A stretch of 64,000 bases of DNA from contig NC_080428.1 of NCBI RefSeq assembly GCF_029873635.1, positions 69,125,601 through 69,189,600 of the forward strand. Reading direction: 5' to 3'. This stretch comes from Malania oleifera. Its lineage: Eukaryota; Streptophyta; Magnoliopsida; Santalales; Ximeniaceae. The position numbers and the translations under genes were made by a program. Below, piece after piece: positions 12,700-24,933 of this stretch; positions within the stretch are counted from its first letter, which is position 1; every line of letters starts with the position of its first letter. The notes under the pieces were generated by a model. It searched no databases, had not been told where the DNA came from, and saw only the letters and a program-made list of their open reading frames with translations.

Positions 12700-15012
12700 T
12701 GTCATGGTCCGAACCCCTCAAGTGGGGCCCAGGGTGTGATGTGACCCAATCACCTGTGTCTAATACCATAACCTCAATCACATAGCGAAAAAATAACTAA
12801 ACATCCTTAATAATATACCAGAGTACTATATAAACATCCCAAAACAGTATTTTCCAACATCCAGTATCCATATATAAATAAAAAATATAACCAAAATTTG
12901 TACCATCTCACAAAAATATTATGCCAACAAACCCAACCCCAAGCTCGCTAAGTTTGATCACGCAGAGGTCCTGAAAAAGATGAATTGTATAATGGGTGAG
13001 ACACATCTTAGTAAGACGAAATAAATTAATACAAGTGTGTGACTATCATGAGGTTTGTGTACAAAAATTAATTCACAATTATGAAATCATTCTCCATGCC
13101 CACTCACACACATGTAGTGTATTTTATTAACGAGAATTTCCCGAGGATTAGGGTGATTACCCGCCCATACAAATAGCACCCCTATGCTCTAATACCTTAT
13201 GCAACCAAGCATAGCTACAACTGATGCTCATCTGGGCACTTACCTTACTCAGTAAGCCCTTAGGTGGATAGTTTGTCTCATATTTATACACATTCACACA
13301 ATTATTTATCAGCGAAGGTTCCCGAGGATAAAGCCCCATACAAGTAGTTCCCTCTGCCCTAATACGTTATGAATACCGGTATGGGTACATCTGATACCTA
13401 TAAGGACACTCGCCTTTCTCAGCAAACCCTCGGGTGGAGAGTTTACTTCGCACGAAGTACATATAATACTACAATATATAATACATTTATTCTTTACTTT
13501 GTATCTGTTATCTCTATAAAACCCCAACTTTTCATAATCTTTGTCTTTCACATTAATCGTCATCAAGGCGTTATACCTCGCCGTCCACCGAGACCTTTCT
13601 CAATAATCATCACCGGGGCGTTACGTATCACCATCCCCCGGGACCTTTTCTATAATTATTATTTTAACAATACTAGTATATTTTCAAAATTTCCAATTTT
13701 TCAGACAATCAAACCAGAACATCACATAATTTGTATCCAAATTCACAATTCTCATGTTATACGTTGGTTAAATTTACAATTATACATTTGGAACTCACTG
13801 CCAGATGGATAAACACTGTCATGCTTCCCCCCATGACAGGTTGTGCGGCCCGTAGGTTGGACTTAACCCTAGTCGGCCCAACAGAGTTAAATCAATAACA
13901 ACTTCTTCAGTTTGTAAGTCAGATTGGCTGTTCCCATACTGGTCTAGACTCTAGGGGGACTCTACTCTTCTCAACCCAATCGATTATCCAATCTCCACAA
14001 TCTCTCTAAGACGTGCGGGTGCACTAGCTCTTCAGAAATCACGCGCAATAGTACTATGCCTACTATGGTCCACTAGAGTTCTCAAACCTTAACTTGCAAT
14101 TTAACATTCACATTTAGCTTTGTTTTAAACAATCATACACAATATATTTTCTCAATGCATTTCAGTATTTCCAACATCTCATAAATATATCATAATTCAA
14201 CATAGTATTTTCACTTTATTCATACCACACGATTTGAATAATATGCATAATTATATCATCTAAAATGATAAGTCAACCCATGTTCATTATCTGTTTTATT
14301 GAAAATACACGTTAAATTATCTCCACAATTTATCTAGAAAATTCATTACTTTGATCGTTCCATTTTCGCAAATAATAACTAATAACACAACCCTAGGCTC
14401 AAAATCACAGTTCAAACGGTTGGCTTTTCAAAACCCACATGATAATCATATATATATATATATATATACACACACATATAACTTCCATTTTATCCGGTTA
14501 AATTACAAAATTACTGTCTTAATCTATTCCCCTTACCTGGTTTCCAGAAACTATGCCTGTAGGGATCCCGAAATTATACCCGCGATGCTCACCCGAACCA
14601 TGAATTCATGAACCTTAGCTTTTCAATACCACCCAAAATAAAATACCATTCTTTTCCACATTTTCTAATCTCATAAACTTTAAATAAATAATTAAATTTC
14701 CAAAAACTATAAATTTGCTTAATTTCCTAAATCCTACCCTAACCTAGGATTAGTGCCTAGAAAACCCAATCAAAAAATCTGCTTCGCTAGACTTGTAGAG
14801 AAATGCTCCTAAAACTGCGTGGTGGTTTCAGATCATCAGTTAGACTGAAGATTTGAGAGAAATTGAGGAGAGAGAGTGAGTTTACCTTATCCCAGGAGTG
14901 GTGCCTACAACGTTCCTACGAAAAATCCATTCTGGTTTAATTGATGATGGCAGAGAATGGAACCCAGCTGTATTTTCTGTTTTCCGATCGACCGAATATT
15001 TATCCAGAAAAT

Positions 15013-15058
<46 letters not shown>

Positions 15059-15351
15059 GATGTGAGGTGAGAGAATGATGAGAGAGTTGAGAGGCGTAGG
15101 AATCCAATATGGAATTGGATGTGAAGAAATGGAATTGCTAAAGAAGCTTCTTTAAGAAGCTTAAACTAATATATTTATATATATACTTTAACTTATATAT
15201 TATAATAACCTTACATTTATATATATATATATATTTATTCCAATTAATTTTTTTTCATACTATTCATTTTATTTGTTTAATTAATTAATTAATTTAATAA
15301 TGTTTAATTAATTAATTGATTAATAATAATTTTTTTTCCCGAGTTACTATA
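12700..15351 (-). mobile_element. C: solo LTR inside the 5' LTR of B
   Basis: A 2652-bp block starts TGTCATGGTCCG and ends GAGTTACTATA (the minus-strand TG has mutated to TA). It breaks the B LTR cleanly: GACAATTTC on the left continues as AGTCCATACC on the right. Flanking ATTTC (12695-12699) and GTTTC (15352-15356) are a one-mismatch target duplication. The phrase GGGTGAGACACATCTTAGTAAGACG ties it to the gypsy LTRs elsewhere in this window. It also has a long GA repeat (about 15015-15053), AT-rich ends, and two related blocks near 13140-13290 and 13310-13440 with CTCAGTAAGCCCT and CTCAGCAAACCCT. No internal region remains. Confidence 0.87.
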
Positions 15352-15771
15352 GTTTCAGTCCATACCGTTGACGATTTGCTAAAACTGTCGATGGTTTAGT
15401 TCGGCGCAGTTCATAGATTTTGAATCGGGAGATCAATAAATTGGAAGATTTCGATGGATTTTCCTCTGCGGATTGCTACAAGAGTGTTTAAGATATAGTA
15501 TAAGTCTTTTGTCCGCATAGGATAGATATATAAACTATATTTGTAACCCTTTAAGTAAGCCAGACAAGCTTGATGAATTGATAGTGAAAATTGGCTGCTT
15601 GCTCCCGTGGACATAGGTAAAATGTTGAACCACGTAAATTCTTGTGTCTTGTGTTCTTATTGCTTTCCTTTATTCTTAATGTGATTGTTTTTTCCATATA
15701 TTCACCATTGAGCGCACATTACTTGTTCCGATTCAAGTTGTGCGTGTTTCCGTTGTGCATTCGAATCAAAA
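15352..15771 (+). repeat. B 5' LTR, right portion
   Basis: It aligns with 19110-19475 of the 3' LTR (shared TTGGAAGATTT-like, GGATTGCTACAAGAGTGTTT and GATATATAAACTATATTTGTAACC). The left portion is 12538-12699. This LTR carries extra ACCGTTGACG and CTGTCGATGG dyads that the sister LTR lacks. Confidence 0.88.
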
Positions 15772-15843
15772 ATTGGTATTAGAGCTATTGGTTGCAATGA
15801 CTAGATTTCTTCTGCAAAGTTCGAGATTGGTAAGTTCAATGGA

Positions 15844-16560
15844 ATGAGAAGTTTCATACTTTGGCATAGGAGGGTTAAAGACGTGTTGGTGCAGCAAGGT
15901 ATGGTAAAGGCACTACATGGAAGGAGGCCAGAAGACATGGACGACACAAATTTGAAGGAGTTGAAAGCGAAGGTTGTGGCTACTATTAGGCTTTGTCTAG
16001 CCGATGAAGTTATGTATCACGTCATAGATAGGGAATCGCGGGTAGTATTTTGGCTAAAACGAGAGAGTCGATATATGTCCAAGTCTTTATCAAACAAGTT
16101 GTATCTTAAGCAGAAACTTTATGGGATTAAGATGGTAGAGGGTTTGGATCTGAATCATCACATCAACATTTTCAATCAGATCATCAATGATCTGAAGTGG
16201 GTTGATATGAAGTGGAGGACAAGGCATTGATGCTGCTGAATTCCCTACCTATGTATCCTACGTATAAGAATCTAGTTATGAATTTGACATGGGAAATCAT
16301 TTTTGGGGTTCCGTTAGAGGAAGAAGGCCAGTGATGAGAGTTCACAAGGTGAAGAGCTCGTGGTAAAAGGTAATTAGGATTGTGGGAGAATGCAAGTTCT
16401 AGAGCAAATCAAGTAATAGTAAAACTCAGTCGCAGTCCAGGAGAAGGAAGGACGTTCGGTGTTTTAAGTGTGGAAAAATTAGGCACATAAAACAGGAGTG
16501 TCTGGAGTGGAAGAAGGGAAATGCAGAAACTCAAAATGGTTCATCAAAATCTACAAATGT
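15844..16560 (+). pseudogene. B gag (broken)
   Basis: The frame reads MRSFILWHRRVKDVLVQQGMVKAL, then DMDDTNLKELKAKVVATIRLCLADEVMYHV, typical of Tnt1/Tork-type copia gag. It stops at about 16228. A CCHC zinc knuckle remnant (RCFKCGKIRHIKQECLEW-like) follows at about 16455-16515. The protein would coat the RNA inside the virus-like particle. Stops and frameshifts show it is dead. Confidence 0.82.
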
Positions 16561-16561
16561 A

Positions 16562-17760
16562 GTGAAAGAAGGAGACTCAAAGAGCAATGATGGTGATATG
16601 ATTTCTATTTCATCGGGTTCAAAACACCTCAAGAATTCTTGGATTCTAGACTCGGGATGTCCTTATCACATGACGCCCAACAAAGACCGGTTCACTACTT
16701 ACAAATTGGTGAGTTCTGGTTCCATTCTAATGGAAAACAATGGTGCCTACAAAGTTGTCAAAATGGGGGATATTTGAATTAAGATGTATGATAATGTGGT
16801 AAGGACGTTATATGATGTAAGGCATGTACCAGATCTACAAAAGAATGTGATTTCATTGGGCAAGCATGTACCTGATCTATAGAAGAATGTGATTTCATTG
16901 GGCACTTTGGATTGTAACGGATATAGTTACAAGTCTGAAAGTGGGATAATGAAGGTGTGTAAAGGCGTCTTGATGGTGATGAAGGGACAAAAGTTAGTGA
17001 GGAATATCTATACACTGCTGGGTAACACAGTTGTAGGTGGAGCTGTAGCTGCAAATTTTGTGTCAGGTAACACTGTTTTGTGCAAAACAACCACACACAT
17101 AATGGAGGGTATTTTAACTGCATTGTTTTAGATGTTTGGGGATCGGTGAGGGTAGCATCATGGGTTGTACATAGGTACTTTGTGCGTTTATCATGAAAGA
17201 TCTGAGGGTACTTCATATGCCACAAGTTGGAGATGTTTGCCAGGTTTCACTTGTGGCTGAGGTGGAAAACCAGACTGGAGAAAGATCCTCAAGTCAGACA
17301 TTGAAACTGAGTACGTTGGTGTTTAAAGAGTTTTGCGAGCAGCATCTTAGGTTGTATGCGAGACTTGTAAGGAACTTCTTGGTAAAGTTAGTGAGTATGG
17401 CATGTTTCTTGATTAATCAATCGTCAAGGGTATCACTAGATGGGAAAGTTGCGTGAGAGGTTTGGACAGGTTATGTGGTAGACTTCTCTGGTTTGAGGGA
17501 GTTTGAAGGTCTAGTCATGCACATTTCTAGTGAGGTGAGATATAAGCTTGGTGAAATGTCTAGATGGTACATTTTTTTGGGGGTATAAGAAAGGTGGGTT
17601 CAAGCTATGGTATCCAATGGCAGATGAGGTGGCGATCAATGGAGACATGGTTTTTGATGTTAAAGCCATGGTGCAGCGTACTCAGGTAGATGAAGAGAAA
17701 CAAATTCTAGAAAGCTACAACAACAATGAACATGTTGTGCAGGTAGAGTTAGAGGCTTAA
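16562..17760 (+). pseudogene. B protease and integrase remnants
   Basis: The protease core SWILDSGCPYHMTPNKD (at about 16636) keeps the DSG catalytic motif of copia proteases. After a stop the frame continues with LYDVRHVPDLQKNVISLG and then a 42-bp in-frame duplication of that block (16820-16904). Further on are a pre-integrase segment and fragments from the end of integrase (17193-17760). The central catalytic part of integrase is missing, consistent with an internal deletion. Confidence 0.78.
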
Positions 17761-18037
17761 GGCAAAAGTGCATGGAGCTCTAGCTTAAGAGACCAACAGT
17801 GTCATAGTATAAACGACAGTAGAAAGGAAATTATGATGCAGGTGGAGTTATAGACTCAGGGCAAAGATGACATCGTTCATATTGTAGGGAGTTTTAACTC
17901 GGGAGACTAGCAGGATCACAATGGGCCCATATGTACTATCAGCCACCGCCTAAGTATAAATTTGATGATATGATGTCTTATGCATTCATTACTATCAGCA
18001 AGGTTCCTACTATTTTTCAAGATACGATGCACATCAA

Positions 18038-18903
18038 AGAAAAAGTATATTGATGAGTGCTATGGTGGAGGAGATGGAGTTATTGCATAAGAATCAGATG
18101 TGGGAATCGGTGGAGCTTCTAGAGGGGAGGAGGACAATAGGATGCAAATGGGTAATTATTCTGTTGTATTATATGAATGACATGCCAATTGTTGGGAATA
18201 TTTTGATTGAGGTTAATAAGTCAGAAACTCTATTGAGAAAGCAATTTGACATGCTGATTTTTGGTGCGGCCAAGAAGATTCTTGGGTTGGAGATTCACAA
18301 GGATAAAGTTGTAGGGAGATTAGGGTTATCTTAGGGTGGCTTTGTGGACAATAGCTGTAGGGAGATTAGGGTTATCCTAGGGTGGCTTTGTGGACAATAA
18401 CTGTAGGGAGATTGTCGTTATCTCAGGGTGATTTTGTGGAGAAGGTATTGGAGAGGTTTAACATAGTTAATGTTAAACCAATCACTTGTACACCGTAGGC
18501 AAAACATTGTAAACTATCTACCGCTTAGTACCCAAAGACGGACGATGATGTTTGGGAGATGTCAAAAGTCTCCTATGCAAGTGCAGTGGGGTGTCTTGGC
18601 AGGCAACAGAGTAATCCGTCAGTTGTGAGATTCGTGGATGCAGACTACGTAGGAAATTTGGATGAAAGGATCTCAACAATAGGATATGTTGTGAGAGGGA
18701 CTAATTTTTCGAAGTCCATGGTTCAGTCTCAGGTTGCACAATTTACAACTAAATTAGAGTACACGGCAGTGACTGAGACTAGCAAGGAAGTATTGTGGTT
18801 TACAGGACCGTTCAAGGAGCTGGGCATTCAGCTAGGTGGAGTTCATGTTACAACGGACAAGTTCAAACATTTCTTGGACTTGGTTAACGTCTTCAGGTGC
18901 TAG
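18038..18903 (+). pseudogene. B reverse transcriptase and RNase H remnants
   Basis: The RT opening (MSAMVEEMELLHKNQMWESVELLEGRRTIGCKWV) is joined directly to the catalytic region with a changed box (YYMNDMPIVGN where YVDDMLIVG is usual), so a large part of RT is deleted. A 46-bp tandem repeat follows (18308-18442). RNase H remnants include SYASAVGCL, RFVDADYVGNLDERISTIGYV and VTETSKEVLWF. This copy could not have encoded a working polymerase. Confidence 0.82.
18308..18442. repeat. 46-bp tandem repeat, about 3 copies, in B RT
   Basis: Units start at about 18308, 18354 and 18400 and share TGTAGGGAGATTAGGGTTAT and GGGTGGCTTTGTGGACAA. The period is not a multiple of three, so each unit shifts the frame. 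The third unit keeps the ancestral reading LSQGDFVEKVLERFN. Confidence 0.9.
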
Positions 18904-18996
18904 ATGGGAGGCGGTCCCAATCTACTATCCCGAGTGGAGCAGCTGGTTATGCTTTCATATTTCTTCTAAGTGGTAAATATTCGCTAAGGTGGAAAT

Positions 18997-19475
18997 TGTT
19001 GAAGATGTAACTTATATTAAGTGGAATGCATGCACTGGGAAAGCATGGTGCAGCAAAGAACAAGGTAGTTGAGCTGCCGAAAGAAACCATTGATGGTTGG
19101 GTTTGGTGCAGATCACAGATTTTGAATTAGGAGATTAGTAGATTAGGAGATTTTGGAGGATTTTCCTCTTAGGATTGCTACAAGAGTGTTTTAGATATAG
19201 TCTAAGTCTTCTGTACGCATAGAGTAGATATATAAACTATATTTGTAACCTTTGATGTAAGCTTAACAAGCTTGACAAATTGATAGTAAAAATCAACCAC
19301 TTGCTTCCGTGGACATAGGCAAATTTTCGAACCTCATAAATTCTTGTATCGTATGTTCTTATTGCTTTCGTTTATTCTCATTTTGATTGTTTGTTCTGTA
19401 TATTCATTGTTAAGTGCTTGCATTACTTGTTCTGATTCGAGTTGTGTGTGTTTCCATTGCGTATTCAAATCAACA
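18997..19475 (+). repeat. B 3' LTR
   Basis: 479 bp, from TGTTGAAGATG to ATCAACA, followed at once by the ATATG target duplication. It matches the two-part 5' LTR. Confidence 0.92.
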
Positions 19476-20479
19476 ATATGCAATGTCAGGTCTAGTTAAA
19501 TCAGTTGCATATCTCAGGCTACCAATAATGCTTTTATATTTCTTTTGATTAACCACTCCATTTTCATTCTTAACAGAAATTAAGTGATTATTTGAATTAA
19601 AAGGAGTAGTAACATGCCCGCAATTATTATAGCCATATTTATTCAAAAAATTTTCAATGCAATGTGATTGATCAAAAAAATATACCATTGCACGATCTTG
19701 TAATTTTCATGTCTAAAATAAAATTAGCCACACTTAAATTTTTCATCACAAAATGTTTTTTGAGCATAGTTTGTGTTTTATTTATAACATGCAAATTTGA
19801 ACAAAAAATAAGCAAGTCATTCACATAAAGGCTAATAACATGTGAATCTCCAAGTATAATAGTTTTGGGTTCCTTAAAGGGAGTGTACAACTTGAACCAA
19901 GATTTATCATAACAAACATTCCTATTAGCACTTGATTTTGCCTACCACTCCTTAATATCGTGGACCATATTTATATCAATAAGCATCGCCACAAATGGTT
20001 CCTCAACTATATTAGCTTGAAGAATATGCCCACGTTTTCTAAATTTGCAAACTCGAACAATATGCCCATTTTTGCCACAAATATAACAAACATTGTCATT
20101 TTTCTTGTTTTGATTATAAGGGGGTCCTTAGTTCAAATTCTTTTGATTAGGGTTGCCCTTATTTATTTTGTGAGGTCTACTATTATTTTTCATATTTCTC
20201 CGCTTAGGTTTTAATTGAGGGATTTTACAAAAAAAGACTATTTAGTGAAGTATTATGTACGGAAGCAATTAAATTTACCTTTGTAGTATTACCGTTATTT
20301 GTATTACCATTTTCTTGCAGAATTGCATCTTACCCTCTTGCCTCATCGGTATCATACTTATTCTGTAAAGGCTTCTAGTTTTTCTTGTCTTTCCATCTCT
20401 CGAAGTGGGCTCCTTTAAACTTAAAAGGTTTGTTGAGATTTCCAACATTTTCATATGGTTTCTCAACTATAGGCTTCAT
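19476..20479 (-). pseudogene. Copia element A, gag zinc knuckle and RT part
   Basis: On the minus strand gag opens at about 20479 ([29 protein letters not shown]). A CCHC zinc knuckle CYICGKNGHIVRVC lies at about 20050-20095, and the frame then passes, with a deletion, into RT ([15 protein letters not shown], with YVND in place of the YVDD catalytic box; LTRPDIAYC at the end). It continues at 12537 beyond B. Protease and integrase are absent. The altered catalytic box and stops show long decay, so A is the oldest layer of this nest. Confidence 0.83.
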
Positions 20480-20579
20480 ATTTTGAATCTCCTTAAAATT
20501 GTTAAGAAATTTAATAAAATAAAAACAATAAAACTTAAATACAAATAAAAATAAAAATAAAAATATAAACATGATTCAC

Positions 20580-21080
20580 AAATAGGCTGAGATATGGATA
20601 TCTCGCTCTCTTTAAGGAGATTCAAGCCCTCTACGGTTTTTGGTTTAGCCTACAAACCGGTGCAGTTGAACTCCTCAAAACTTGTTTTCCTTGGGATACA
20701 ACTGCTCGATCGAAGTAGTATGACTCTCTCTAATTCTGCACAAACGGAAGATCCCAAAGCTCCATTGAAAATACATTTCTTTTCTTGTCAAATTCTTTGA
20801 ACTCAAAAGAAGGATGATATGATGTGAATGAAAAAAAGAGATTGGTGTGTTGTACTAATATTGCCTCAAGGTTCTATTTATAAGCATAAAATGACATTTC
20901 ATTCTCCTTATACTTAATAAATAAGATGTGTATATATTAAATAGATACACACTTAGATTTAAGGTACATTCATATAATTAATCTTATGCATATGAAATAC
21001 ATGAATGAATGACCTAATTAAATGTAGATACATAATACAATCCAAGGTACATGCTCTTTTCCAACATAATAAATAAAATA
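20580..21080 (-). repeat. Possible 5' LTR and leader of copia A
   Basis: This non-coding block lies directly upstream of the A gag on the minus strand. It holds a TATA-like TGCTTATAAATAGAACC (complement of about 20870-20887), which fits a retroelement promoter. I could not find clear TG...CA ends or a primer-binding site, and the sister LTR is not visible, so the boundaries are rough. Confidence 0.4.
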
Positions 21081-22380
21081 ACAATATTAAAATGCTTAAC
21101 ACAATATTTATTGGCGGGCTACAAGATTCCTTGGTTTGCTAAGACAGATGACTTACAGTACTTTAGACAATTTTATTATGCTTTTATATAAAAAGATTAT
21201 TTATTTATTTTTATTTTTATTTATTTTTTTATACTCAAACTCATGCTCGAGAGGTCACAAATGAGTAACCTTGGGTCAATAAAGGCCTGCCCTCATGAAA
21301 GTTTGAGGAAATAATGCTAAAAAATTGTAAGGTTAACTGAATAAGGTTACCTTCTATTCATAAAATGTTTTGATTTTAGGAATAAAACGATCGTAATACG
21401 AGAATTTAATAGTTTACTACAAAAAATGTAGTTAACAATTTGTTAAAAAAAAAAAAAAGATTTCTTGAGCATTCAAAATGTTACAATACTTCTAAAAATA
21501 TTTCAAATGACCCCCACAAAAATATATTTAGGAAAATTTTGTTATAATGTATAGTAAGTATTTCATTACCAAGTTAAGGAGTGGGATCAATAGGGTAATA
21601 GGTGCTTTTGCTTGAGCTTTACTATCATTTACCTAAATTCTAGTTTTCCCTCTCAATGTTAAAATATTTATAAAAAATAACCTTTTTCATCTTAATTTTC
21701 TTCTTTTAAAAAAACGGATATCTTAGGTGATATATTACGTGACATCTAATAGTCTATCAGATATAATATGATATTCATTTGAAGCGTCTAAGTATCATTA
21801 TTTTATTTTTGAAAAAAAAAATCATGCATCTTGATTTTATCCCTTTTAAACCATTTCCCAACACACTCAAACCCTATAAATCACAAAAATAATTTAAGTT
21901 CCGTACATTTTTAAAAAAAGAACCAAGTTGCTAATAATCTAGATGGGTGATTAATCCGTACACGGTTTAATTGTATACAAAGAGAGGGCCGGCATCTACC
22001 CAACTTGCTCGATTGCCAAACTGTACCATTTGTCACATTATATCATCATGAACAGTCACATTAAAAAAAAAAAAAAAAGGTTTATGAAGCTTGTTGAAAC
22101 TTTGCAGCAATGAGCTCTGTTTTTCTGCTGCCGAAAGTGGATTCCTGCATTCATATCATATTTCCCCCATGAAAAATTCCATTTCTAATTAATTAATTAA
22201 TTAATTTACTGCAGTATATATATGCTTAATTAAAGATATTATATATATATATATATATATTAATTAAATTAAATTAAACTAAACCCCCAAGAAGATTGCT
22301 AAACCCCATCGCCATCCTTGGATTTTGGAGGACCAAGAAAGCCACTATAATTTCGCTGCTTTGGGATTCCTATAATTAAT
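21081..22380. other. AT-rich intergenic DNA
   Basis: No gene seen. It contains poly(A) and poly(T) runs, a TTAA repeat near 22185-22206 and a TA microsatellite at about 22240-22260. Confidence 0.6.
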
Positions 22381-22388
22381 TAGCTGCC

Positions 22389-22830
22389 TTATAAAAGGGG
22401 GTACGTACGTATACCGCCTGCAGTACTTGCCTCTGTTTTGTGTCTGTACTCGTACATCACAGTTTTCAGCATTTTCATGTTCCGGATTTCCGTCAGAGGA
22501 AACAAGCTTGTGTGATGGAGATTTTGAAGATGCAGGGGTACTCTGCTTTCCACAATTATTGCAGATAAGCGTATACAACTTGCTAAAATCTGTTTCTGTT
22601 TTTGTATTTTGGTGTTTTTGTTTTGTGTTTTGGTTTATTGCTGGAAGTCTTGGCTGCTGCAGTATGTTTTTTGGTTTGTTTCGGTTTCACTGTTTGTGTT
22701 TTAACTGTAGTTGTCCTGTTGGGGCTCTGTTTGATATATGCTCTGTTTTGCTCCATTTTTCGTGTTTGTGTTTGGTTTCGGGTTTGATTTACATTTTGCC
22801 GCAGAAAGAAAGAAGTGTTCTCGAAAAAAT
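22389..22830 (+). other. Possible short transcription unit: TATA box, leader, 17-codon ORF
   Basis: A good TATA box (TTATAAAAGG, about 22389-22398) is followed by GC-richer sequence than its surroundings. An ATG at 22515 opens a 17-codon frame (MEILKMQGYSAFHNYCR, stop at 22566). After it comes a strongly T-rich stretch, about 22590-22800, ending in TTTTGCCGCAG (about 22804), which looks like a plant leader intron with its acceptor. I recognise no protein. It may be the 5' end of a gene whose body has been lost, or a non-coding RNA gene. An overlapping minus-strand frame (22345-22578) is also unlike any family I know. Confidence 0.3.
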
Positions 22831-24455
22831 TTAGATCCTAAAACTGATCAAAATTAAAAATGAGGCTCAACAAACCCTAGCCTTATCCCAACAAGAGGAT
22901 CATGATGGCCACATCCAAACAGGGGAAAAATAAATTTTTAAAAAGGAAAAAAGATGGAAGAGGATATATTCAATTCCCCCAACACCTAGGTTGATATTGT
23001 GAATCTAATGGTTGAAATATTCTCATGGGCTTAAAGCAAAATGAGACCCATACTTCATAGTTGATGCATATAAAATTCAGCTCATAGGGTATGTAGCTCT
23101 ATCCAACAATGGAGGCTTTAGCTGCTGCTATACGGATCTTCAGCTTGATTTAGCATTACATTTTATGGCTGTGAATATTTTGTTTTTAAGTATTTTATCC
23201 TTAAATCATGAGCTATGTACGCACAGTTGTGAGCACTGAGCAATCATGCATGATCTTCCGATTTCCCAATTTGTCCTTCTTTGGGAAACAACCCCTTTTC
23301 ATGCATTTGATGAGCATGGCTTCACTTTATGGTCATAACACCGCCTTAATTAGGGCTTTTACATTTGAGCCTTTTTTATTTAAAATTGGCTGACTTCTGA
23401 ATGCAAAATTATATTGAATTTTTACTGAAGTTTTTGCAATTTGTGTTCGAGCAAGAAATTTTGAGAGAGTCTTTGAAATAATTAAATCAACTATGTTTGT
23501 TTAAAAAAATTTAGAATGGTTGTAAAACAAACGGATTAAAGAATGAATCGTTTATCACGTTTGTTTAAAAATGGTATTATAATTGCAGTTGACACATAAA
23601 TTGATTAAAGAAAGAGTTACCCTAAATAAGAAGGACAGACCTAGTAACTAGTAGGTTAGTCACTTAGTCAAGCCTCAACTGTCCTCCAAGGTCTCTAGTT
23701 TGAGTTATGAAAAATAAATCTTTCTTAGGAGAAAGTCTTATAAGTTGATCATAAAATATTCAGCTTACATATATTTAAATGTTATCTGTTCAAACTTTGT
23801 AAAAGAAAGAAGAATTTAGAATGGGAGATGAACTATTCTTCATTATGCACTTAAGGCTCAATAAACCTCTCAATAAATGACTTAAAGTAAATAAAAAACA
23901 GAAGAACACACTATAGTTAAGCACAAAACAAGAAGTTAATTTGATTTTCCTTTTTAAATGCAATTTGAACGTTAAAAACTGAAATAAAATTTGTAACTTG
24001 AGCAGGGTATAGATACAATTTTGCTTTTTCATTTTTTTTTTTTAAATGAGCCAATTAAATAAAAATAATTAAAAAAATATTAAAAAATATTTCTACTTTT
24101 TAAATAAATTTAGAATACTGGAAAACAATAAATGGCATTTTTGTAATATATAAATTTTGAAATGGGAAATGAAATTATTTTCAACAAGTGAATATAGCCA
24201 AAAATTTTATTATTTTATAGTTTTTATACAAATATTGAATATTGAAAAATAATTTTGCTTTTTCTAATTCTTTGAAAAATAAATTAAAAAACTATTTTTA
24301 GCAATTGCTTTTTATTCTCCAACCGCAACCTTGAAAAATTAGAAAAAGCGAAAAAGAAATGTGACGTTTCCATGTATAATTCTTTGAAAAATTAGAAACA
24401 AATAACTTTTTCCACAACAAAACTACCTACTTAGTGAATACAAAGGTTTTAGAAA
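22831..24455. other. AT-rich intergenic DNA
   Basis: Nothing recognisable. There are no convincing coding frames on either strand, only homopolymer-rich sequence. Confidence 0.55.
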
Positions 24456-24933
24456 GGGGTGGGCATGGTTCGGTTTACCAAACCATTATCCCCGAGCCAT
24501 TAATTGAACTGAAGTTTCAGTTTGTTAGCAAATGTGAACCAAAACCAAACCATTTAAAAACAGTTAATTGAAATTTGATTAACCGGTTTTTATACCAATA
24601 TCCAGTGGTTAACAGAACTAAACCATTAGTATAATTTGTAATTTTAAAGTCACAAAACTAATATTTTTTTTTTATTTCATAATAATTAACATGTAATTTT
24701 AAAATATTTAAAATTAAAATTTAAGCATGAATATTAGATTAATACAAATTTTAAAACTGAAATTATTAAAGTTTTATATGATATTATATATAATATGTAT
24801 TATATATATACATATATATATTTATATAATGGAAAAATTAAGAATTTTAAACAAAAATTGAATCGAAAAATGACTAACCGATTTTTTAGTTCGAGCTTGG
24901 TTCAATTCTTTGTATTTTTTTTTACCCATCCCT
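24456..24933. mobile_element. MITE-like element with GGGGTGGGCA-type ends
   Basis: The left end GGGGTGGGCATGGTTCGG and the right end (complement AGGGATGGGTAAAA) are imperfect inverted repeats. Inside are repeated pieces of ACCAAACCAT, ACCGATTTTT and GGTTCAATT in both directions, as in common plant non-autonomous elements built from GGTTCGGTT motifs. There is no coding sequence. Flanking duplications are not clear. Confidence 0.45.

Larger units (their letters stand above)
12538..19475 (+). mobile_element. B: Ty1/copia LTR retrotransposon (Tork/Tnt1-like), inserted in copia A
   Basis: The 5' LTR is in two parts (12538-12699 and 15352-15771), split by solo LTR C. The 3' LTR is 18997-19475, starting TGTTGAAGATG and ending ATCAACA. 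The primer-binding site ATTGGTATTAGAGC follows the 5' LTR at 15772, and a purine tract (CTAAGGTGGAAAT) precedes the 3' LTR. The flanking pentamers are identical: ATATG at 12533-12537 and 19476-19480. Without C the element is about 4.3 kb, with gag, protease, part of integrase, and RT and RNase H remnants, all with deletions and stops. It sits in the pol of A between RPDIAYC and VGILSRF. Confidence 0.93.

Noticed and set aside
13369-13812. 147-codon frame, the longest in solo LTR C
   Set aside because: Entirely inside LTR DNA, with no protein similarity that I recognise and low-complexity composition.
22427-22834. 135-codon plus-strand frame rich in Cys and Phe
   Set aside because: Its composition (TTTGTTTTGTGTTTTGG) reflects a T-rich, possibly intronic stretch. 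No domain is recognisable.
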